From contig DATNFP010000115.1 of assembly GCA_035606335.1 (NCBI GenBank), positions 1 through 41,548 on the forward strand: a stretch of DNA of 41,548 nucleotides, given 5' to 3'. The position numbers and the translations under genes are program-made. Under the pieces are notes generated by a model, which was not told the DNA's origin, made no database searches, and saw only the letters and a program-made list of their open reading frames with translations. This document shows positions 7,630 through 16,452 of this stretch, in pieces (position 1 is the stretch's first letter; every line of letters begins with the position of its first letter). The DNA is from DATNFP01 sp035606335 (GTDB taxonomy: Bacteria > Bacteroidota > Bacteroidia > Chitinophagales > Chitinophagaceae).

Positions 7630-9849
7630 TTAATTTATTATGAGTTTTTGCGTCATGTTGTTGTTTGCAATCATTACTGTAACAAAATACATCCCAGGTG
7701 CAGGGAAAATGTTTGCCTGCAAATTTTCTTTTACTATCGAATTAGGGGCAAACTGTGCTTGTTTCTGATATACAACTCTTCCTGCTATGTCTTTGATCTC
7801 ATAACTCACTTTACCATCATTTCCTGTGATGAACATAAGTGTAGTATTGTCATGAGCCGGATTAGGATATAAGCGGAAAGTGTTAGGGAAAGAAGCCACC
7901 TGTTGCACATCTGTTGTCCACTGGCTTACAGAAAACTTATCCATATACAAATTATTTCCATTAGTGCCGGGCCAGTAGCGGAATTTAAAGAAAGCTTTAT
8001 TTGCCCTGTATGCAACCGGAATATTAATTGATTGAGGCTGCCATTGAGTAGAAGATGGGGCAAACTCACTAGATTGCGCTCCATTGTTAATAAGGCTTGT
8101 ACCACTTAAAACGCTAATTTCCTGCCATGTTTGTCCACAATCTGTACTAATCAATATCTGCATTGAGTCATTGATTGCCCTGCCAGGATTAACATACGCG
8201 CCGGCAGTGTAAAAGTTGAGATTAAGATCTCCTGAAGAATGGCCTGAAAGGTTGAAAGCAGGAGTAAAAATATCATCATAGTCCCCAGTAGGAGTTCCTG
8301 TTACATTGGCAGGAGAAACCCTATCGTCGAAAGAACGATACCTTATGCAAGCGCCATCATCATAGCCACCTTTATTATACCATTCCCATTTAAAATTGTT
8401 ATTATAATAATTGAACATGGGCCAATTGGCAAAATCAGCGGTTGAAGCAAAATCCTGAGTATAATTACCGGGATAAAAGATGGTAGTATCAGCAACATAT
8501 ACAGCACTATCTTTTGTAATAGTATTACTGCCTGCATTGGAAGTAGCAGTAAGAGATACGCTTACCCAGCCTGGCTGAGTAAAACTTGTTTTTACAGAAG
8601 ACATAATGGTAGAAGTAGGTGTACTTGCGCCATTAGAAAAAGTCCAGGAAACGCCAGAAACAGTATCATTCCAACTCTCATTCCTGAACACAAAAGGTAC
8701 ATTTTCGCACAGATAGTAATCGCGTCCTTTGACAAAAGGATCACTATTAGCTACCACAAAATCGGCTACCGGAGGCAAATCAGGCATTGGTGCCAAAGCC
8801 CCTGTTTTAGCCAGGTTAGCTGCACTATATAAGTTATTTCTTCCTGCTACATTACTTGCAAGAGCCAAGCGCATACGTTCAACCTGTCCCTTTGTGAACA
8901 TCTTCTGGCAATATGTATAGTCCATAATGTTCTGGGCATTTACAGTATCAGGATAGTCAACGACAGAATCTACACCCGGAACAGCTGTGGGATACGTTTT
9001 AGAGTAACCTACAGCGCAGGTAACATCATACAATGCTGAAGGCACACAACCCACAGGATTATGTCCCATTGTAGGAGGGGTATCATCAACTTCATCATCA
9101 CCACATCCTACACCCGGTTGATTAGTATTGCCCCATGGATGTTCCAAGTTAAACACATGGCCAAATTCGTGTGGTATGGCTTTATCATAATTCATATAGG
9201 AGTATAAACCTATGACCCCATCGTAATATGGCATTGCGGCTCCTGATGAAGGATAATATGCATAAGCTGCTGCCCCTGTATTTCCAGCACCGAAAGTATT
9301 GATGAACCATACATTGACATAAGAATCCTGTGGCCAATCATCAAATTTGGCCTGATCGCCGCCCGAAGCCGTAAGATAAGACTGGTGGCGGGTAATACCT
9401 TTTGTAGGATTGCCATTAGGATCGATAGTGGCTAAGTGTAATCTTATTTTAGGATTGCCAATATATTTTTTAAATGGAGCTATGACATCTGAAGTATCAG
9501 TATTTTGTAACTGATAAACGGTTGTCCAATAATTTACTGCATTTATAATAGCCGTATCATTTAAATTTTCAGCACCATAATCGTGAATGATGTGAATAAC
9601 TATTGGAATATCATAATATGTAGAATCGTCGAAGGTGGAAGCAGTTGCAATTCTTGCAAATTTGCTCAAATTGATCTTCTGCATTCCAAGCTTTATGCTT
9701 TGTTCCAGTTGTGATTCGTAAACTGATATTTCAGGATGTTGCTGTTTTAGCTTCTGATATACTTCATCTGTGGCACACACTTTCTGAGAATAGCTGCTGC
9801 TGACTACGCATGATGCGGCTATTAATAATGAAAAAAACCGTTTAACCAT
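7630..9849 (-). CDS. Secreted M43-family zinc metalloprotease with T9SS type A sorting domain (paralog 2)
   Basis: A 739-residue protein with the same architecture as its neighbour: signal peptide (MVKRFFSLLIAASCVVSSSYS), M43 protease domain with HEFGHVFNLEH (227-237), PKD-like domain, jelly-roll-like region and sorting tail (FRLYPNPAHDN, AGRVVYQ, PGMYFVTV, QKLIIN). Cysteines around VGCGDDEVDDTPPT match those of the paralog. The predicted role is an extracellular endopeptidase, free or on the cell surface. The two genes share long conserved stretches (for example LTATSNAGSNTIT and DSAVYVAD). Codon-level differences are many and mostly silent, so the duplication is not recent. No strong terminator is visible between the two genes. 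Confidence 0.9.
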   Translation of the reverse strand: MVKRFFSLLIAASCVVSSSYSQKVCATDEVYQKLKQQHPEISVYESQLEQSIKLGMQKINLSKFARIATASTFDDSTYYDIPIVIHIIHDYGAENLNDTAIINAVNYWTTVYQLQNTDTSDVIAPFKKYIGNPKIRLHLATIDPNGNPTKGITRHQSYLTASGGDQAKFDDWPQDSYVNVWFINTFGAGNTGAAAYAYYPSSGAAMPYYDGVIGLYSYMNYDKAIPHEFGHVFNLEHPWGNTNQPGVGCGDDEVDDTPPTMGHNPVGCVPSALYDVTCAVGYSKTYPTAVPGVDSVVDYPDTVNAQNIMDYTYCQKMFTKGQVERMRLALASNVAGRNNLYSAANLAKTGALAPMPDLPPVADFVVANSDPFVKGRDYYLCENVPFVFRNESWNDTVSGVSWTFSNGASTPTSTIMSSVKTSFTQPGWVSVSLTATSNAGSNTITKDSAVYVADTTIFYPGNYTQDFASTADFANWPMFNYYNNNFKWEWYNKGGYDDGACIRYRSFDDRVSPANVTGTPTGDYDDIFTPAFNLSGHSSGDLNLNFYTAGAYVNPGRAINDSMQILISTDCGQTWQEISVLSGTSLINNGAQSSEFAPSSTQWQPQSINIPVAYRANKAFFKFRYWPGTNGNNLYMDKFSVSQWTTDVQQVASFPNTFRLYPNPAHDNTTLMFITGNDGKVSYEIKDIAGRVVYQKQAQFAPNSIVKENLQANIFPAPGMYFVTVMIANNNMTQKLIIN

Positions 9850-10141
9850 TTCTTGCTTGCTATAAAATTTTTAGGCCGGAATTAAAAAAAGTTTGTAAAG
9901 ATATAGGTAAGACGTAATAACGATGTCAGTCCTTTGTCATGGAAATAATATTTTTGCCAACATTGACCTTTATAACATTTTTATAACAAACATGCTAATA
10001 ATTGTAGCAAAAGGTGAAGAAAGATATTATAGTAAAAATAAACATATATTAATATGAGGAATTTATAAATACTAAGGTTTAACTCAATACCGTTATTCTC
10101 TAGAATTGATCTCATTACTTAAAGTATAAAAAATCTTTCTT

Positions 10142-10567
10142 ATGAAAACCCGAATTTCCTTATTTGTAACGTTTTTAATAATAATGTCATCAATTGTAAG
10201 TGCCCAAACTAGTTACATTATCAAAATCACTAATGTTAACGGTAAACTAGATACTACATATACAGATCCTCCTAAAGGTTATGTAGATGTTTTCCCAAGA
10301 TTCCGTGGGGATGAGAACAAGTATATTCAAACACATATGCGTTATCCTTCTGATGCTAAGGATAAAAAAATTGCCGGCACGGTAGAAATAGATTTTACCG
10401 TAGATGAGGAAGGAAATCTAAGTGATATAACAGTGGGACGAAAATTATATCCATCCCTAGATGCAGAAGCAGTGCGATTAGTAAAAGCAATGCCTGCATG
10501 GAAACCTGCCATGAGAAGCGAAAAACCCGTGAAAGCGAGCTGGTATACTGATATAACCTTTAGATAA
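10142..10567 (+). CDS. Periplasmic TonB C-terminal-domain protein
   Basis: A 141-residue protein with an N-terminal signal peptide (MKTRISLFVTFLIIMSSIVSAQ). It has one TonB C-terminal domain: the YPSDAKDKKIAGTVEIDFTV strand, then EEGNLSDITVGR, and a terminal PAWKPAM motif. It lacks the long proline-rich spanner and cytoplasmic anchor of true energy-transducing TonB, so it is more likely a soluble periplasmic relative than a classic transducer. An upstream TATTTTTG box at 9949-9956 could be its promoter, giving a leader of about 180 bases. The nearest genes do not point to a specific receptor. Confidence 0.8.
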   Translation: MKTRISLFVTFLIIMSSIVSAQTSYIIKITNVNGKLDTTYTDPPKGYVDVFPRFRGDENKYIQTHMRYPSDAKDKKIAGTVEIDFTVDEEGNLSDITVGRKLYPSLDAEAVRLVKAMPAWKPAMRSEKPVKASWYTDITFR

Positions 10568-10774
10568 GATAAAGTATGCGTCGAATTGAGGCTTTGATCA
10601 AATGCTTCTGAAGCAAAAAGATATATGTACTCTTTTCGAATTATCCAATTATATAATATTGCTTCACAGCGTAAATTCTTTTATCTGAAAAAAGTTTGTT
10701 AGTGTTTTGTCAATGATTCTCATCTATTAGTTGTCTTATTATATCATTCTCATATTTGCTGAAGATTCAGGAAT

Positions 10775-12193
10775 ATGGACACAAATCTTATTCTTCTTGC
10801 AGACGCCTATAAGTATTCACATCATAAATTATACCCACCGGAGACAGCTAAAGTCTACTCTTATTTAGAGAGCCGTGGCGGCATGTTTGACGAAACAGTT
10901 TTCTTCGGCCTACAGTATATTTTAAAGAAGTATATGCAGGGAATAGTTTTTACAAAACAAAATATTGAAGAAGCGTCTTATTACCTTAATGAAATGTTTG
11001 GCAAGAGTGATGTATTTGACTCAGCCAACTTTAAATATGTAGTAGATAAATATGGAGGAAGGCTTCCCGTAACTATAAAAGCCATTGCGGAAGGCACAAA
11101 GGTGCCAGTGCATAATGTGCTGATGACGATTGAAAATAATGACCCGAAATGCTTTTGGCTTACTAATTTTCTTGAGACTACACTAATGCACGTATGGTAT
11201 CCTACAACAGTAGCTACGCTATCTTATAAAATAAAAGAAGTAATAGAACTTTACTACAACGAAACTGCAAACGAAACGAGTGCATCCAACATTCCATTTG
11301 TACTTAATGATTTTGGATTCAGAGGTGCAAGCTCAGTGGAAAGTGCCGGGATAGGCGGTATGGCACATCTATTGAATTTCAGAAGCAGTGACACCGTGAT
11401 AGCATCGGCTTATGCCAAAGAATATTACAATGCACAAAAAATAACGGGCAGGTCAGTCCCGGCAACAGAACATTCCGTGATGACAATGAAAGGGGAAGCA
11501 GGAGAATTGGAAATGTTCAGACATTTTTTGAAAATATATCCTACGGGGACCATATCGTGTGTTTCAGATTCATTTAATATATTCAGAGCCTGCGCAGAGT
11601 ATTGGGGAACGGAATTGAAAGACGAAATATTACACCGTGATGGCATGCTGGTGATACGCCCGGATTCAGGAGATCCGGCTATGACCTTATTAAATGTATT
11701 TGATATTTTGTTTGACAAATTTGGTTATGTTATCAATGAAAAAGGATACAGAGTATTGCCTGAACAAATTAGAGTGATACAAGCAGATGGAGTAAATTAT
11801 GAGTCGATACTTCACATCTACCAATGCTTAAAACTAAATGGTATATCTGCTGAAAATATAATGCTAGGCATGGGTGGCGCCTTATTACAGAAAGTGGATA
11901 GGGACACTCAAAAATTTGCATTGAAATGTTCTTATGCAGAGATAAACGGGCAGGAAGTACATGTAAAAAAGAAACCTGTAGAAATGAATGCAAAAGGCGA
12001 AATAGAACCTTCGTTTAAACAATCGAAAGCAGGGAAACTACAATTGATACACACAGAAGCAGGCTTTGAGACAATCAAATATGATGGCTCAAAAGAAAAC
12101 TATGATTGTTTACAAACTGTTTTTGAAAATGGCGAAATAACCAAAGAGTTCTCATTTGAAGAGATACAAGAAAGAATGAAGAATAATGGATAG
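10775..12193 (+). CDS. nadV: Nicotinamide phosphoribosyltransferase (NAMPT/NadV type)
   Basis: A 472-residue enzyme that makes nicotinamide mononucleotide from nicotinamide and phosphoribosyl pyrophosphate, the direct NAD salvage route. It follows vertebrate NAMPT along its whole length: the start LLADAYKYSHHKLYPP, D179 in LNDFGFRGASS, the catalytic histidine H233 in PATEHSVM, the phosphate-binding IRPDSGDP (D297 in it), and GMGGALLQKVDRD. The Asp at the position of human Asp219 (here D179) is the residue linked to choice of nicotinamide over nicotinic acid, so nicotinamide is the predicted substrate. It is a single-gene unit that converges on the SRPBCC gene 6 bp beyond its stop. Automated annotations often call such proteins nicotinate phosphoribosyltransferase. 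Confidence 0.92.
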   Translation: MDTNLILLADAYKYSHHKLYPPETAKVYSYLESRGGMFDETVFFGLQYILKKYMQGIVFTKQNIEEASYYLNEMFGKSDVFDSANFKYVVDKYGGRLPVTIKAIAEGTKVPVHNVLMTIENNDPKCFWLTNFLETTLMHVWYPTTVATLSYKIKEVIELYYNETANETSASNIPFVLNDFGFRGASSVESAGIGGMAHLLNFRSSDTVIASAYAKEYYNAQKITGRSVPATEHSVMTMKGEAGELEMFRHFLKIYPTGTISCVSDSFNIFRACAEYWGTELKDEILHRDGMLVIRPDSGDPAMTLLNVFDILFDKFGYVINEKGYRVLPEQIRVIQADGVNYESILHIYQCLKLNGISAENIMLGMGGALLQKVDRDTQKFALKCSYAEINGQEVHVKKKPVEMNAKGEIEPSFKQSKAGKLQLIHTEAGFETIKYDGSKENYDCLQTVFENGEITKEFSFEEIQERMKNNG

Positions 12194-12199
12194 AAATAT

Positions 12200-12646
12200 T
12201 TATTCTTCTTTAGGATTTTCTTCCAGGAACTTTTTGAGAGACTGCAACATCATTTCCCAATTCTTTTCAGAATGCTCCCGTGCCTGCTCATTAGGATTAT
12301 TATCCTGAGACAAATTAATCTGAGTTTTGTTTTCTTCCGGAGTTAGCTCAACTGTTACAGTATGATAATTTTCAGGAATATCCGGCTGGCCAGAGAGAGG
12401 GCTAAAATGACTGTATTGTATCATTTTTCCCGGTTTTATATCGAGAATTACTCCCTTATCTTCATAGGGTTTCCCATTCCATTCACCTTTCCATGTAATG
12501 GGACTTCCTTTCTTCCATTCTGAACTGATAGTAGTACCAAACATGTATTTTTTTACTGCATCAGGATTAGTTAATGCATCCCATACTTTACCAGATGCAA
12601 CATTGATACTTGTTTTAGCTTTTGCAATAAGATTCTTTGATTCCAT
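12200..12646 (-). CDS. SRPBCC / AHSA1-type domain protein
   Basis: A 148-residue single-domain protein of the START/Bet v1-like SRPBCC superfamily, nearest to the Activator of Hsp90 ATPase homolog 1 group. The pattern is typical: an opening strand with a VWDALTNPDAVKKYMFGT helix, then SPITWKGEWNGKPYEDKGVIL, IQYSHFSPLSG, HTVTVELTPEENKTQI, and a C-terminal helix NWEMMLQSLKKFLEEN. Members bind small hydrophobic ligands or act in stress responses. No specific ligand can be assigned. No signal peptide is present, so it is cytoplasmic. It converges with the NAMPT gene and diverges from the GT39 gene. Confidence 0.85.
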   Translation of the reverse strand: MESKNLIAKAKTSINVASGKVWDALTNPDAVKKYMFGTTISSEWKKGSPITWKGEWNGKPYEDKGVILDIKPGKMIQYSHFSPLSGQPDIPENYHTVTVELTPEENKTQINLSQDNNPNEQAREHSEKNWEMMLQSLKKFLEENPKEE

Positions 12647-12858
12647 GATTAATGTGATTTATTATGAAATTTATACTTTCAACAAAACTATGCCATATTT
12701 AAAAATACTTTACACACCGCGAACCAAGGTTGTACTTGCTTATAGTTTTTTACTTCTTACAATAACCAGTGTATAATAATCGTAGGTTCTACCTTTCGGG
12801 GAAAAGCTTCCCATATGTTGTTTATTCTATAGTTTTAACGATCTTTGTTCGCATAACT

Positions 12859-14370
12859 ATGAAGAACCCTTTCGGAAAAAAATTTGTCTCTATTGCCCTT
12901 ATAACTGTTCTGCTTCTTGGGCTTTTTATACGGTTTTACCAATATTTTTCCGGCAGAAACTTGTGGGAGGATGAAGCGCATCTCGCACTGAATTTTATGC
13001 ATTTGGGATATAGAGACCTGACGAAACCCTTAGAAAATTTTCAATCTGCTCCAATTTTCTTCCTATTTTCTGTGGAGACTTTTTCCAAAATTTTTGGATT
13101 TAGTGCGATAGCATTGCGGGCATTCCCTTTTCTCGTTTCTATCTGTACATTTCCCATCTTTTACTTTTTAGTACTAGATCTTACTAAGGATAAGCTTGCC
13201 GCATTGATCGCGTTTTTCATATTCGCAGTTAATACATCATTTATTTATTATTCGTCGGAATTAAAACCTTACACGGTAGATGTTTGCGTGTATATATGGA
13301 TATTCTATCTTGCCGTTTCAAGCTTTCCATTCATTGAAAAGAACAGGTATAAGCTATTGGGCATTGCAGGCGTACTGGCAATACTTTATTCGAATGCGGC
13401 AACTGTTGTACTGGCGTGTGCAGTCATTTATATTACAAAAGACAATCTAAAAGTTTTTCTGAGTAAGACAGAAGAAGGTATCCTGGAGGTGAAAACAAAG
13501 GTGCGCTATCTTCTGGTTTTATGTTCCTGGGGGATAGTATTCCTGTCCAATTACTTTCTTTTTATATTCAGGCATCCTTATGCTGAAGGAATGAAAAAAG
13601 AGTGGGCATTTACATTCCCACCAATAAATATATTCAGCAAAGAATTTGCCGCCTTTATCCTTAAAACAATACAAGAGACTTTTTTTGATGAGCTATTGTT
13701 TATAAATAAGAATTATGGATTCTCTTACCTGTTACTGATCATAATAGTTACCGCATTGGTATATCTTATTTACAAAAAGAAGGGGACAGTGCTTCTTTTT
13801 ACTGTGGCTCCCATAGTAATACACTTTTTGCTATCAATGATGAAACTATACCCATTTTATTATAGATTCATATTATACCTGCTGCCCAGTATTATTATTT
13901 TGATAGCACTTGGCACAAGTCTTATAGCTAAGGCGATCAGCAAAAATGTACATCCGTCTATTGCAGTACTACTGGTAATTTGTTGTTGCTACTTTTATAC
14001 TGAACAATCTTTTCAGCGCATTCCCAGGATAGACAGAACGGTGAAACCCGTGTTGGATGTTATCAATCAAAAACCTGGCTTTAAACTGTACATAACTACA
14101 CCCTATACTTTGTATGAATATTATGAACAGACAGGCTATGTAAAAAATCATAACCGGGAGCCAATAGGCTGGAATTTGAGTCCGCAGCAATATTATGAAA
14201 CTCTTAAACAAAAGGGCCAACGTGGCAATTATTTATTGCTGTTTTCAACAAATGGTAATGCAGACGGATACAGTGCTGTGTTAAATGATTTAAAAAAAAG
14301 GAACTTAATCGTGTATCAATATGATTATGGTACGTATGGCATCCTTGAGGCAAAATCAATAACAGAATGA
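12859..14370 (+). CDS. GT39-like (ArnT/PMT-type) multi-pass membrane glycosyltransferase
   Basis: A 503-residue integral membrane protein with about ten predicted hydrophobic segments. The first periplasmic loop carries NLWEDEAHLALNF, the acidic DE pair typical of GT-C enzymes that use polyprenyl-phosphate sugars. Such enzymes add a sugar to lipid A, glycans or protein on the outer face of the inner membrane. An in-frame ORF extends upstream to 12769. ATG 12859 is chosen because it opens directly into a short basic stretch and the first membrane helix (KKFVSIALITVLLLGLFIRF), and because a promoter-like ATCTTTG lies at 12839-12845. The soluble C-terminal part ends in a typical periplasmic domain. 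Substrate unknown. Confidence 0.82.
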   Translation: MKNPFGKKFVSIALITVLLLGLFIRFYQYFSGRNLWEDEAHLALNFMHLGYRDLTKPLENFQSAPIFFLFSVETFSKIFGFSAIALRAFPFLVSICTFPIFYFLVLDLTKDKLAALIAFFIFAVNTSFIYYSSELKPYTVDVCVYIWIFYLAVSSFPFIEKNRYKLLGIAGVLAILYSNAATVVLACAVIYITKDNLKVFLSKTEEGILEVKTKVRYLLVLCSWGIVFLSNYFLFIFRHPYAEGMKKEWAFTFPPINIFSKEFAAFILKTIQETFFDELLFINKNYGFSYLLLIIIVTALVYLIYKKKGTVLLFTVAPIVIHFLLSMMKLYPFYYRFILYLLPSIIILIALGTSLIAKAISKNVHPSIAVLLVICCCYFYTEQSFQRIPRIDRTVKPVLDVINQKPGFKLYITTPYTLYEYYEQTGYVKNHNREPIGWNLSPQQYYETLKQKGQRGNYLLLFSTNGNADGYSAVLNDLKKRNLIVYQYDYGTYGILEAKSITE

Positions 14371-14398
14371 GTTAGGCAGTAGTAAGCTTATAAGTAAA

Positions 14399-14674
14399 TC
14401 AAGTATACTCCACGAATAGTTCATCATCATAACACCATAACCATTTTTCTCCAGGTTCTGCTGAAATTATAACCGGATGACCGGTTTTGTGAAAGTGCTT
14501 AGTCATGTGCTTATGCGGCGATTCATCACAACAAAGTGTGACACCACATGTTTGACAAGTACGGAGATGCACCCAATCACTTCCTATTTTAATGCATTCA
14601 ACGCATTCATATGACTTAGGCTGCTTAATTTCCTTAATATCGTCGATATGTTTGCAATTTTTTTTGTCGGGCAT
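14399..14674 (-). CDS. UBP-type zinc finger domain protein
   Basis: A 91-residue soluble protein made almost entirely of a ZnF-UBP fold. Candidate zinc ligands are C7, H9, C24, C27, C40, C43, C48 and H54, H60 and H66, in the family order C-x-H ... C-x2-C ... C-x2-C-x4-C ... H. The WVHLRTCQTCGVTLCCD core and GHPVIIS segment are diagnostic. In eukaryotes this domain binds the C-terminal tail of ubiquitin. In bacteria free-standing versions are common in Bacteroidota and Actinobacteria, with no settled role. The transposon at 14774 is inserted 100 bp upstream of its start codon. Confidence 0.85.
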   Translation of the reverse strand: MPDKKNCKHIDDIKEIKQPKSYECVECIKIGSDWVHLRTCQTCGVTLCCDESPHKHMTKHFHKTGHPVIISAEPGEKWLWCYDDELFVEYT

Positions 14675-14765
14675 GACTCTGGATTTTATTATAAAGTTGG
14701 TAATCTTTTAAGAAATTCTGTAACATATTCATAATGTATAATAGCAAGAGTATAAAAATGTAACT

Positions 14766-14773
14766 AAAAAAAA
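14766..14773. repeat. Left target-site duplication of the IS1595-type transposon
   Basis: Eight A residues immediately outside the left terminal repeat, matched by eight A residues immediately outside the right one (18484-18491). An 8-bp AT-rich duplication is the known target pattern of the IS1595 family. As the tract is homopolymeric, its exact length is slightly ambiguous. Confidence 0.8.
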
Positions 14774-14798
14774 GGTAACTATACCCACTTACACGCAT
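14774..14798. repeat. Left terminal inverted repeat of the transposon
   Basis: 25 bp starting GGTAACTATACCC and ending CACGCAT, an exact reverse complement of 18459-18483. Confidence 0.95.
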
Positions 14799-14851
14799 AC
14801 AAATATATTTAAAGGCTGTTTCATAAATAGCTTTTTTATTAACTTGTTCTT

Positions 14852-15067
14852 ATGAAAAGATATAAGTTCACTGTAATTATAGTTCCCCAAGTGGCACCAA
14901 GCGGTAATATTCTTCCAGAAAATACTCCTTTTAGCTGCGAATTTTGGGCAGATAGTATTGATATGTATAATATTGGAGAACAATTATTCGATTTTTGGAA
15001 AAGTCGCAACTTATTAGGAAAAGCTCAAGACACGTGGATATATGAATGGAATATAAATCAACTCTAA
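14852..15067 (+). CDS. Hypothetical protein, transposon passenger (71 residues)
   Basis: Starts MKRYKFTVIIVPQVAPSG, ends with an aromatic-rich tail (DTWIYEWNINQL), and has no signal peptide or clear membrane helix. The opening beta-strand followed by SCEFWADSIDMYNIGEQLFDFWKSR suggests a small alpha/beta fold. I do not recognise the family. It lies 53 bp inside the left terminal repeat and converges on the transposase gene with a 32-bp gap. Its unbroken frame and normal start support a real gene, but it is short. Confidence 0.6.
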   Translation: MKRYKFTVIIVPQVAPSGNILPENTPFSCEFWADSIDMYNIGEQLFDFWKSRNLLGKAQDTWIYEWNINQL

Positions 15068-15099
15068 AAATCAAACTGAGATGGAAGCAACCTTTTATT

Positions 15100-16098
15100 T
15101 TAATCATGAGGCTTTTTTATAAACTTTGGAATATTAGGAGTTAGTTGTCTATAAGTTATTTTGGGAATATCTGCATTTCTTACTACGTGCAAAAACCTTT
15201 CAATATTGGTTACTTCCCTAAGATTATATCGTGTTGCAAATTCATTACAATAGCGGTGAAGATGTTGAGGAGACATGTAATGGTAAATACCAACATAGCC
15301 TCTTTTAAGTTGGCTCCAAAAGTTTTCGATATTCTGCGTATGAAATTTTGTGCCATTCTTTTCTACTATATAGCCACCATTCTCATGTTTTACTGTGATA
15401 TGTTCATAAGCATTCCCAATTGTAGAATAAGATCGGTAAGCGTCCGTAACTATAGTTGCTCCGGCACATACATTATTGTCTATGATTTGAGTTAACGTTT
15501 CAGCATTTGTATCCTGTGTTACGAATGTCATTACACGGCCACCCTTTTCAATTAATCCTACTACTGGCGTTTTATCTGCTGCGCTCCTACCTTGTGATCC
15601 TTCTACTCTTTTGTCTTTATGCCTATTTCTATTCTTTCCTCCCACGTATGTTTCATCGGCCTGCACATGGTTGCCTGATTCACCTAATAAGTCTGGTGCT
15701 GTGTCCTGCAACATAGTACGTATCTTATGATTCATCAGCCATCCAGTCTTTTGACTTACTCCGATACGTGTTGCTAATTCCATAGAGCTAATGCCCTTCT
15801 TACTTGTTGTTATTTCATAGGCAGCTTGAAACCACTTACGCAGTTCGATCTTGCTGCCTTCAAAAATACTACCTGTACGCACTGTAAAAGGCAAATCACA
15901 GGAACGTTCAGAACAACGATAAGAAGGAATATCCTTAAATACGCCACGAGGCTTTACCTTATAAGGTTCTTTTGCGGTACCACAATGAGGACAAATAGGT
16001 TTGCCGTTCCAGCGTTGCTGCTCCAGAAATTCATAACAGGTTTTTTCGTCCTTAAAGAAATCATTGAATTCCTGAATAGTCTTGAAGTCAAAGTTCAT
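15100..16098 (-). CDS. IS1595-family (ISXO2-like) transposase
   Basis: A 332-residue transposase. An N-terminal zinc ribbon (CPHC at 36-39, then C62 and C67) is followed by a helix-turn-helix region (GISSMELATRIGVSQKTGW). The catalytic domain has D148 in ADETYVGG, D219 in VTDAYRSY, the third acidic or Asn position in QNIENFWSQLKRG (N256/E258) and the downstream K265. The IENFWS-LKRG pattern and YHYMS segment are diagnostic of the DDE_Tnp_IS1595 domain. The gene is intact. It is the only recombination enzyme in the element and should mobilise the whole 3.7-kb unit. A TATCTTTG box at 16123-16130 serves as promoter. Confidence 0.95.
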   Translation of the reverse strand: MNFDFKTIQEFNDFFKDEKTCYEFLEQQRWNGKPICPHCGTAKEPYKVKPRGVFKDIPSYRCSERSCDLPFTVRTGSIFEGSKIELRKWFQAAYEITTSKKGISSMELATRIGVSQKTGWLMNHKIRTMLQDTAPDLLGESGNHVQADETYVGGKNRNRHKDKRVEGSQGRSAADKTPVVGLIEKGGRVMTFVTQDTNAETLTQIIDNNVCAGATIVTDAYRSYSTIGNAYEHITVKHENGGYIVEKNGTKFHTQNIENFWSQLKRGYVGIYHYMSPQHLHRYCNEFATRYNLREVTNIERFLHVVRNADIPKITYRQLTPNIPKFIKKPHD

Positions 16099-16122
16099 TT
16101 TAGTAGGTATTTAATGCTTATA

Positions 16123-16130
16123 CAAAGATA
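16123..16130 (-). promoter_or_regulatory. -7 promoter element of the transposase gene
   Basis: TATCTTTG on the minus strand, an exact TAnnTTTG match, 25 bp before the transposase ATG. Confidence 0.5.
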
Positions 16131-16223
16131 CAAAATTTGCGTGTAATTTGTGCTAATTATACATAACTTTTTTTGTTAAAAAAGGTTATTTGTATTTATA
16201 ATTTTTCTACTTTTACAAAATAG

Positions 16224-16295
16224 TGCGCCTGTTCGGGATCGAACCGAAATCTGGACCTTAGTAGGGAACTGTTCTATCGTTTGAACTACAAGCGC
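16224..16295 (-). tRNA. tRNA-like sequence inside the transposon, apparent anticodon ACU
   Basis: Read on the minus strand, 72 bases fold as a cloverleaf. The acceptor stem GCGCTTG/CAGGCGC has 7 pairs (one G-U), followed by discriminator A. U8-A9 precede a D stem GTTC/GAAC of 4 pairs. The anticodon arm is GTTCC-CTACTAA-GGTCC with U33 and A37, but two of its five pairs are mismatched. A 4-base variable loop and a perfect T arm TTCGG-TTCGATC-CCGAA complete it. No CCA is encoded. The D loop lacks one of the usual two Gs. The acceptor stem resembles tRNA-Arg. It is either a decayed or an altered tRNA. ACU is not a normal bacterial anticodon, and a serine tRNA would need a long variable arm. Confidence 0.6.
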
Positions 16296-16306
16296 AAAAA
16301 GTAACT

Positions 16307-16335
16307 GACCATTTGCTCGAACAAATGGTCTTTTT
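16307..16335 (+). terminator. Hairpin with U-tract beside the tRNA-like gene
   Basis: Stem GACCATTTG / CAAATGGTC (9 bp) with loop CTCGAA, followed by TTTTT on the plus strand. It lies 12 bp from the 5' end of the tRNA-like sequence. No plus-strand gene ends near it, so it may terminate transcription entering from the left side of the element or mark an unannotated transcript. Confidence 0.6.
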
Positions 16336-16452
16336 ATTTGAAGCACTTTTATCTATCCATTCGTTTTGTTTTTTACAGTGAATAATATTGTTCAAAAATA
16401 TATTGGAAGATTTACTGTTATTTCTTTATACCCCACTTTTTTATTCTCACTT

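Noticed and set aside
12769..12858. Upstream in-frame extension of the GT39 gene
   Set aside because: The extra residues form a second N-terminal hydrophobic stretch not typical of the family and cover a promoter-like ATCTTTG at 12839-12845.
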